Positions 1 through 5,800 of a DNA stretch of 6,280 nt are shown one piece after another. Source of the stretch: Flavobacteriales bacterium (GTDB lineage: Bacteria; Bacteroidota; Bacteroidia; Flavobacteriales_D; Parvicellaceae); assembly GCA_026993705.1 (NCBI GenBank), contig JALWSJ010000185.1, forward strand, positions 1 through 6,280. Direction: 5' to 3'. A program made the position numbers and the translations under genes. The notes under the pieces were generated by a model, which saw only the letters and a list, made by a program, of their open reading frames with translations, had not been told where the DNA came from and did not search any database. Numbering within the stretch: the stretch's first letter is position 1; the number at the start of each line of letters is the position of its first letter.

Positions 1-1661
1 TCGCTAAAAAGTACGAATCTACGTTAAAACAAATCGAAGAAAAAGAAGTAGTAATCGGAAAAGTAATTGAAATTACAGACCGTGAAGTTGTTGTAAACAT
101 CGGGTACAAAAGTGACGGTGTAATTTCAAGAAATGAGTTTCGTTACAATCCAGACCTCAAAGTAGGAGACGAAGTAGAAGTTTTTATCGAAACATTAGAA
201 GATAAAAACGGTCAATTAGTATTGTCGCATAAAATTGCTCGTATCCAAACAGCTTGGGAAAAAGTTAATAAAGCTCTTGAAACAGGCGAAATTATTACCG
301 GTTTTGTTAAATGCAGAACTAAAGGTGGTTTAATTGCCGATGTTTTTGGAATTGAAGCTTTCTTACCGGGATCACAAATCGATGTTAAACCAATTAGAGA
401 TTACGATCAATATGTTGGTAAAAACATGGAGTTCAAGGTAGTCAAAATCAACAATGAATTTAAAAACGTAGTCGTTTCTCATAAAGCTCTTATCGAAGCA
501 GAATTGGAAGAGCAAAAGAAATTGATTATGAAAGGTCTTGAACAAGGTCAAGTAATCGAAGGTACAGTTAAAAACATTACTTCTTACGGAGTATTCGTTG
601 ACCTTGGTGGTGTTGATGGATTAATCCATATTACTGACTTATCTTGGGGACGTGTTAATCACCCTGAAGAAGTTTGTGAGTTGGATCAAAAAATTCAAGT
701 AGTTATCCTTGACTTTGACGACAACAAAAAACGTATCGCTTTAGGTTTAAAACAATTAACAGCACACCCATGGGACGCTCTTGATGAAAACCTTAAAGTT
801 GGAGATGTAGTGAAAGGAAAAGTAGTTGTTCTTACTGACTATGGTGCTTTCGTAGAAATTGCACCGGGAGTAGAAGGATTGGTTCACGTTTCGGAAATGA
901 GCTGGAGTCAACACCTTAGAACAGCAAACGATTTCTTAAAAGTTGGAGACGAAATTGAAGCTAAAATATTGACTTTAGACCGCGAAGACAGAAAAATGTC
1001 TTTAGGAATGAAACAATTGATGCCAGATCCATGGGCAGGTATTCAAGAGAAATATCCTGTTGGTTCTAAACATAAAGCTATCGTTAAGAACTTTACTACA
1101 TTTGGAGTATTTGTTGAGTTGGAAGAAGGAATCGATGGTTTGATTCACATTTCTGACCTTTCTTGGGAAAAGAAAATCAAACACCCTTCTGATTTCTGTA
1201 AAGTTGGAGAAGAGTTGGATGTAGTTGTTTTAGAATTGGATGTTGAAAACAGAAGATTGAGTTTAGGACACAAACAATTACAAGAAAACCCTTGGGATAC
1301 TTACGAAACTATCTTTACATTGGATTCTGTTCACGAAGGAACAGTTATCAAAATAAAAGATAAAGCAGGTATCATCGCTTTACCTTACGGTATAGAAGGT
1401 TTCTGCCCTGTAAAACACATGAAAAAAGAAGACGGAACAAGCTTGGCTCTTGAAGAAAAAGCACAATTCAAAGTAATTGAGTTTAACAAAGATAACAAGA
1501 AAATTTTAGTTTCTCATGCGTTAACTTGGGGTGAAATGCAAGAAAACCACAAGAAATCTACAAGAAAAGCAATAGCTTCAAATAACGCAGCTGCTGAAAA
1601 ATCTACATTAGGAGATATTGATGCACTAGCTGAATTGAAAGCTAAAATGGAAGGAAAATAA
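1..1661 (+). CDS. rpsA: 30S ribosomal protein S1, 5'-truncated by the window edge
   Basis: S1 binds mRNA on the small ribosomal subunit and helps load it for translation initiation. This matters especially in Bacteroidota, where most genes lack a usable Shine-Dalgarno sequence. The frame is open from base 3, giving 552 residues before TAA at 1659-1661. Family members in this phylum are roughly 590-600 residues, so about 40 N-terminal residues lie upstream of the window. TTG 222 lies inside the first S1 domain and is not the start. Six S1 (OB-fold) repeats can be read, in fragment numbering: about 15-76, 95-162, 181-251, 266-338, 352-425 and 442-505. Repeats 3-5 carry the classical G-x-F-V-x-L/I ... 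G-L-I/V-H-I/V-S/T-x-L/M-S-W signature (SYGVFVDL, DYGAFVEI and TFGVFVEL, each ending in a SW). Repeats 1, 2 and 6 are more divergent, as is normal. The C-terminal tail ends GDIDALAELKAKMEGK. The gene appears to end its own transcription unit. Identification is very secure. Confidence 0.97.
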   Translation, partial: AKKYESTLKQIEEKEVVIGKVIEITDREVVVNIGYKSDGVISRNEFRYNPDLKVGDEVEVFIETLEDKNGQLVLSHKIARIQTAWEKVNKALETGEIITGFVKCRTKGGLIADVFGIEAFLPGSQIDVKPIRDYDQYVGKNMEFKVVKINNEFKNVVVSHKALIEAELEEQKKLIMKGLEQGQVIEGTVKNITSYGVFVDLGGVDGLIHITDLSWGRVNHPEEVCELDQKIQVVILDFDDNKKRIALGLKQLTAHPWDALDENLKVGDVVKGKVVVLTDYGAFVEIAPGVEGLVHVSEMSWSQHLRTANDFLKVGDEIEAKILTLDREDRKMSLGMKQLMPDPWAGIQEKYPVGSKHKAIVKNFTTFGVFVELEEGIDGLIHISDLSWEKKIKHPSDFCKVGEELDVVVLELDVENRRLSLGHKQLQENPWDTYETIFTLDSVHEGTVIKIKDKAGIIALPYGIEGFCPVKHMKKEDGTSLALEEKAQFKVIEFNKDNKKILVSHALTWGEMQENHKKSTRKAIASNNAAAEKSTLGDIDALAELKAKMEGK

Positions 1662-1680
1662 ATTCCTTTTATACCTTTTT

Positions 1681-1713
1681 AAAAGCCGTTACAATACTGT
1701 AACGGCTTTTTTT
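1681..1713 (+). terminator. intrinsic terminator of rpsA
   Basis: A perfect 13-bp stem (left arm 1681-1693, right arm 1698-1710) closes a 4-base ATAC loop. It runs straight into a T run covering 1707-1713. It lies 19 bases after the rpsA stop and has a GC core (GCCGTTACA / TGTAACGGC). The + strand has the proper T tail. On the - strand only the four A/T pairs at the stem base would give a short U run, so it is best read as a one-way terminator for rpsA. Confidence 0.93.
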
Positions 1714-1827
1714 ATGTTTATTTTTTCGCTTGAAAACTATGATTTTTTCATCGTCTAAGAAAACAAAAATTCACTTTCTATGCACTCATTCCACTTGCGT
1801 TAGGGATAGAACGGCGTGTTTGAACTC

Positions 1828-1859
1828 CTTTTTGCCCTCCTCCTTTTGAGGGCAAAAAG
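1828..1859. repeat. inverted repeat, 12-bp perfect stem
   Basis: The left arm at 1828-1839 is the exact reverse complement of the right arm at 1848-1859, around an 8-base loop CTCCTTTT. With one bulged C (1827) the stem extends by three more pairs (1824-1826 with 1860-1862). The right arm ends in AAAAAG rather than a T run on the + strand. The left arm gives CTTTTT, so on the - strand the hairpin is followed only by a G and mixed sequence. It is therefore not a convincing terminator in either direction, and is better read as one branch of the surrounding element. Confidence 0.8.
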
Positions 1860-1879
1860 AGTGAGTAGTGATAGCCCGA

Positions 1880-1937
1880 CCCCAATTTACAAAACAAACG
1901 TTGAGCGGGAGCGAAATGTTTGTTTTGTAAATTGGGG
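1880..1937. repeat. inverted repeat, 20-bp perfect stem
   Basis: The left arm at 1880-1899 (starting CCCCAATTTAC) is the exact reverse complement of the right arm at 1918-1937 (ending GTAAATTGGGG). The 18-base loop at 1900-1917 is purine-rich and contains AGCGGGAGCGAAA. A perfect 20-bp pair this close together is far beyond chance. No T run follows on the + strand (it continues GAACGCCC), which argues against a simple terminator. It forms the larger arm of the element spanning about 1797-1943. Confidence 0.9.
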
Positions 1938-2019
1938 GAACGCCCAACATATTATACCATTTAAATATTGAAATGGCATTATTTTTTTGCATATTTTACT
2001 AAAGTTTTCAACAATTGTG

Positions 2020-2027
2020 TATATTTG
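2020..2027 (+). promoter_or_regulatory. candidate sigma-ABfr promoter (-7 box) for plsY
   Basis: TATATTTG matches the Bacteroidota -7 consensus TAnnTTTG exactly. It lies 31 bases before ATG 2059, which would place transcription initiation at roughly 2032-2034 and leave a short leader of about 25 bases. The -33 region expected 17-23 bases upstream (around 1994-2003, TTTTACTAAA) has no clean TTG, so this half is weak. The position after the terminator and palindromic element supports a promoter for plsY and the gene behind it. Confidence 0.6.
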
Positions 2028-2058
2028 AAAGTTGGGGAAGTTTGTAAATCCTGAATTT

Positions 2059-2727
2059 ATGGGAGATTTTTTTTCATCGTACACAATAGTAGCCATTTTG
2101 ATTGCCTATTTAGTAGGTTCTATTCCTTCATCTATATGGGTGGGGAAAATATTTTTTGGCGTTGATGTACGCAATTACGGGAGTAAAAACGCGGGAGCAA
2201 CAAATACGTTTCGGACGTTGGGAAAGAAAGCGGGGATACCTGTCTTATTTTTTGATATTTTTAAGGGTTGGGTAGTAACATACTATTTACCTAAATATGC
2301 AGGATTGGAATGGGGAACAAATGCTTATGTTAATTTTCAACTCGTTGTTGGGGTCTCAGCTGTATTAGGGCATATATTCCCTATATACGAGCGTTTTAAA
2401 GGCGGTAAAGGTGTAGCGACCCTTTTGGGAATTGTGTTGGCTATTAATTTTCCCGCAGCAATGGTTTGTTTGGGAATCTTTTTATCGGTGTATTTAGCTA
2501 CGCAATATGTATCGCTCGGTGCAATTGTTGCTGCAATAGCTTTTCCTTTGGTTGTCGTTTTTTTGTTCCGGGAAAATTCTTCTTCACTACGTTATTTTTC
2601 AATGATTTTATCGGTATTGGTCGTAGTACGTCATAGGGCAAACATCCAACGTTTATTAAGAAACGAAGAAGGGAAGATGCCATATTATGTTCGGAATAAT
2701 GAACCTTCGGAAGATAATAATGTATAA
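2059..2727 (+). CDS. plsY: acyl-phosphate:glycerol-3-phosphate acyltransferase PlsY
   Basis: PlsY is an inner-membrane enzyme. It moves an acyl group from acyl-phosphate (made by PlsX) to the sn-1 position of glycerol-3-phosphate, the first committed step of phosphatidic acid synthesis. The 222-residue product carries the three family motifs: GSIPSSIWVGK at 20-30, GSKNAGATNTFRTLGKKAG at 41-59 (the G-S-x-N-x-G-x-T-N loop that grips phosphate), and GHIFPIYERFKGGKGVAT at 104-121 (His105 plus the KGGKGVAT loop). A late conserved RHRANIQRLL lies at 191-200. Hydrophobic segments near 8-28, 60-78, 93-110, 122-146 and 150-170 fit the multi-pass fold. Length is slightly above the usual 200-215, from a polar C-terminal tail (MPYYVRNNEPSEDNNV). 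ATG 2059 is chosen because the first motif begins at its usual distance from the N-terminus, and because in-frame TTG 2032 would sit at or before the predicted transcription start. No Shine-Dalgarno sequence lies just upstream, as is common in this phylum. Confidence 0.95.
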   Translation: MGDFFSSYTIVAILIAYLVGSIPSSIWVGKIFFGVDVRNYGSKNAGATNTFRTLGKKAGIPVLFFDIFKGWVVTYYLPKYAGLEWGTNAYVNFQLVVGVSAVLGHIFPIYERFKGGKGVATLLGIVLAINFPAAMVCLGIFLSVYLATQYVSLGAIVAAIAFPLVVVFLFRENSSSLRYFSMILSVLVVVRHRANIQRLLRNEEGKMPYYVRNNEPSEDNNV

Positions 2728-2739
2728 CTATTCAGCAAC

Positions 2740-2805
2740 TTGAACAAGAGAATTACATATTGCCTTTTACTTATTTTGACTATTGTCGGACAGCTTTCGT
2801 ATGGT
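2740..2805 (+). other. signal peptide of the long TPR/PD40 protein
   Basis: Residues 1-22 show a positively charged start (NKR), a hydrophobic core (CLLLILTIVG) and a small-residue cleavage site ...SYG before Q23, a pattern common in Flavobacteriia exported proteins. Cys8 sits inside the hydrophobic core, preceded by ITY, and is far too early for a lipobox, so type I signal peptidase cleavage is more likely than lipidation. The mature protein would act outside the cytoplasm. Confidence 0.85.
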
Positions 2806-5800
2806 CAGGAATTTAAAAATGAAGAGGAGCGAAAAAAGTACGCTGACAAAATGTTTGATAAAGGAGAGTATGATAAGGCATTGCCACATATCTTGAATTT
2901 ATTGAGCTTAAATCAAACCAGTCCGGAGTACAATTTTAAATACGGTGTGTGCCTCTTGTTTGCAGATGAAGACAAAGAAAAAAGTCTTCGGTATTTAAAA
3001 TTTTCGGCAAGCAAAGGTGGCGGAGGAGACAAGAGAGTTTATTTCTATTTGGGAAAGGCTTATCATTTGAATTATAATTTTAAATCGGCTCTTACCAATT
3101 ATCAAAAATTCAAGGCGGAAGCAGATGCTAAATTGCAACAAAAAGTACAGGTTGATTTGCATATTCAAATGTGCAACAACGGTATTCAATTATTAAAACA
3201 CTTAACTGAATTGGTGGTGTATGAAAAGACCAAATCGAGTTACGACCGTTTTCAATACTCTTATGACTTATCGGATATTGGTGGGAAAATTTTAGTTTCT
3301 GCGGAATTTCAATCCAAGTACGATAAAAAGATTGGGTATAAATCTGTAGTGTATTTTCCTCCGTTAAACCAAGATGTTTTATTCTATTCAAGCTATGGAA
3401 AAGACGGCTCTACGGGACTTGATATTTACCGTGTAAACCGTTTACCTTCGGGGAAATGGAGTGCTCCGGAAAAACTACCGGAACAAGTCAATACGCCTTA
3501 TGATGATGCTTATGCTTTTTTGCACAGTGATGGAAAAACATTCTATTTCAGTTCAAAAGGGCATACAAGTATGGGGGGCTATGATAATTTTAAAATAGAA
3601 TATGAAGTAGAAACAAATACATTTACAGGAGAAGCTGAAAATCTTGATTATAAAATTAATACTCCTGATGATGATATTATGTACATCGTAGATTCTCAGT
3701 CGGAAAATGCTTATTTTGCTTCATCAAGAGCCAGTAAATTCGGCTATTTGGACGTGTATAAAGTAAAAGTAGAAACGTTCCCTATTGTGAACGTCATTTT
3801 AGCCGGACATTTTGAAAACAAAGTGAATCCCGAAGATTTGCAGGCAACAATTAAAGTTGAAAATATGCAATCGGGAGAGATTGAGGGAATTTATAATCCG
3901 GATGGAAAAGGAGATTATGTAATTGTTTTACCAAGAAGTGGTAAGTATCGTTTTATAGTGGAAACACCTACGAGTGAAAAAATTCACTCAGGAGAAGTAG
4001 AAATACCGGCACAGAAGGAAGTAACCCCCCTAAAACAATCATTAGCACTTATAAAAACAGACGGAGGCGAAAAATTAGTTATCAATAATCTATTTGATGA
4101 GCCTGTTCCAAACGCTGCTGAAATTATGGCAAAAGTTCTGCGAGACATGGCAAATCCTGAGCCCAATGCCGATGAATTTCCGGATTCTTTATTTAATCAA
4201 TTCGACAAAAACGATGTGGTTACCGAAGCTTTGGACGAAAATTACACCGTTGATGACTTGATAGCTTTGAGTTCGGAAAAAGCACAAGAAGTACAAGCTG
4301 AAGCCAATGAATTGAAAAAAAGAATGGAAGCGGCTTATACAGTAGCCAAATCTAAAAGTGATGAGGCTAAAAAATTAGTTCGTCAAGCTGATGATTTACT
4401 TAAAGAAGCTGAGTCAATTGATAGTCCATTAAAAAAACAAGAAAAAATAGCACTAGCCAATAATGCTCATCAAAAATCAAAAGATTTGAATTTATTAGCG
4501 ACAACAGCCTTAAATTTAGCCGAAGCTTTAAAGGAAGAATACACGAAGAAACAAGCCGAAGCGGATAACGCAAAAACCGTTTCTATTGAGATTGAAAAAG
4601 CTGTGAATGAAAATTCGCATGACAAGGCAATTCAAGCGTTAAAAGATTTACAAGCAAGAATAGATGATTTGATTAAAGACGAATCTAATTATCGTTCGGG
4701 ATATGATGATTTGGTACAAAAAGCACGATTAAAAAGAGAAGAAGCAGACAAGGCTGATGAAGATGCCCAAGAATATAGAGAAGCAGATGATGAACTTAGA
4801 ATGCGTTTATCTTCTTTGGAGAGAGAATTGGAAAAAGCAAAGAAAAAGGATAAGCCGACTATTCAACGTCAGATTGATGATATAAAAGAACAGTTGGAAT
4901 TGAACGATGAAATGGCAAAAGAGAGCTTTGCCCGTTCGGATAAGTTGCAAAAAGAAGCTGAGGCACTACAACACCAAGTTGAATTAATGACGAAGTTGTA
5001 TGATGATATTGACGCAGGTACAACGGTTGAATTGACAGACGAAGAAAAAGAACAAATATCCGATTATTTGGCATCCAAAGAACTGGAAGGTCAAATTACT
5101 GAAAACGAAAATGTTTTAGCTGAAAACAAGGTAGAAGAAGATACTCAATTAGGAGAAACTACCAATGAACAAACGACTACCACCGATGACACCGAAACTT
5201 TAGAAGAAGAAGTTTCACAAGAGTATGCACCTTATCAAAATGCTTATGCTGAATTAGATGAATCTGCTAACCCAGCAGAAAAACAAGATGCTCTTAACAA
5301 TTGGAAATCTAAAGTGGAAGAAGACATCAAGGACATAGAAGACCAAATTGCTCTGACGGATGGAACGAAAAAAGATAAATTGACCGCTAAGCTGAACTTA
5401 TTGCAAGAAGAGAAAAATAAAGTCGTTAATTATTTATCGGAGATTGAGGAATCTACAACTGAAACGACTACTACCGATGACACCGATACTTTAGAAGAAG
5501 AAATTGCACAAGAATACGCTCCTTATCAAAATGCCTATGCTGAATTAGATGAATCTGCTAACCCAGCAGAAAAACAAGATGCTCTTAACAATTGGAAATC
5601 TAAAGTGGAAGAAGACATCAAGGACATAGAAGACCAAATTGCTCTGACGGATGGAACGGAAAAAGATAAATTAACCACTAAATTGAACTTATTGCAAGAG
5701 GAGAAAAATAAAGTCGTTAATTATTTATCGGAGATCGAGGAATCTACAACTGAAACGACTACTACCGATGACACCGATACTTTAGAAGAAGAAATTGCAC

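Larger units (their letters stand above)
1797..1943. repeat. structured palindromic intergenic element (REP/MITE-like)
   Basis: Two strong hairpins (1828-1859 and 1880-1937) sit inside a pair of outer complementary segments. GCGTT at 1797-1801 pairs with AACGC at 1939-1943. GGGATA at 1803-1808 can pair with TAGCCC at 1872-1877 except for one A-G mismatch. Together these would give a branched, cruciform-like fold of about 147 bases. The pieces AGGGATAGAACGG, GATAGCCCGACC and GGGAACGCCC resemble boxes of dispersed intergenic repeats that I recall from Flavobacterium genomes; that resemblance is from memory and was not searched. It encodes no transposase. It may be a non-autonomous mobile repeat or a structured RNA. 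Boundaries are approximate. Confidence 0.55.
1714..2058. other. gene-free intergenic region between rpsA and plsY
   Basis: This 345-base stretch holds no credible gene on either strand. It contains an unremarkable AT-rich lead-in (about 1714-1790), a folded palindromic element (about 1797-1943), a weak 6-bp hairpin (arms 1957-1962 and 1971-1976) followed by a T run at 1982-1988, and the plsY promoter area (about 1990-2040). The weak hairpin plus T run could end readthrough from upstream, but its stem is short and AT-rich. No tRNA or known riboswitch pattern was recognised. Minus-strand open frames crossing the region (1786-1992 and 1887-2096) run through the palindromes, have no family-like features and overlap each other. 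Confidence 0.75.

Noticed and set aside
222..224. TTG 222 as the start of the S1 gene
   Set aside because: The frame continues unbroken upstream to the window edge and the upstream residues form the first S1 domain.
1957..1988. Second intrinsic terminator upstream of plsY (hairpin 1957-1976 plus T run 1982-1988)
   Set aside because: The stem is six mostly AT pairs with an 8-base loop and a gap before the T run. It is too weak to call, though it could contribute to stopping readthrough.
1786..2096. Two minus-strand open frames (1786-1992 and 1887-2096) across the rpsA-plsY gap
   Set aside because: They run through the perfect palindromes, overlap each other, show no recognisable motif or start context, and one enters the plsY coding region. 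Their openness is explained by the inverted repeats and base composition.
2740..2763. Lipoprotein signal using Cys8 of the long protein
   Set aside because: The Cys is preceded by ITY only seven residues in, with the hydrophobic core after it rather than before it, so a lipobox cannot be made.
2498..5074. Short minus-strand open frames inside plsY and the long gene (for example 2498-2683, 3128-3391, 3984-4166, 4859-5074)
   Set aside because: They are antisense shadows of well-supported coding frames and carry no family features.
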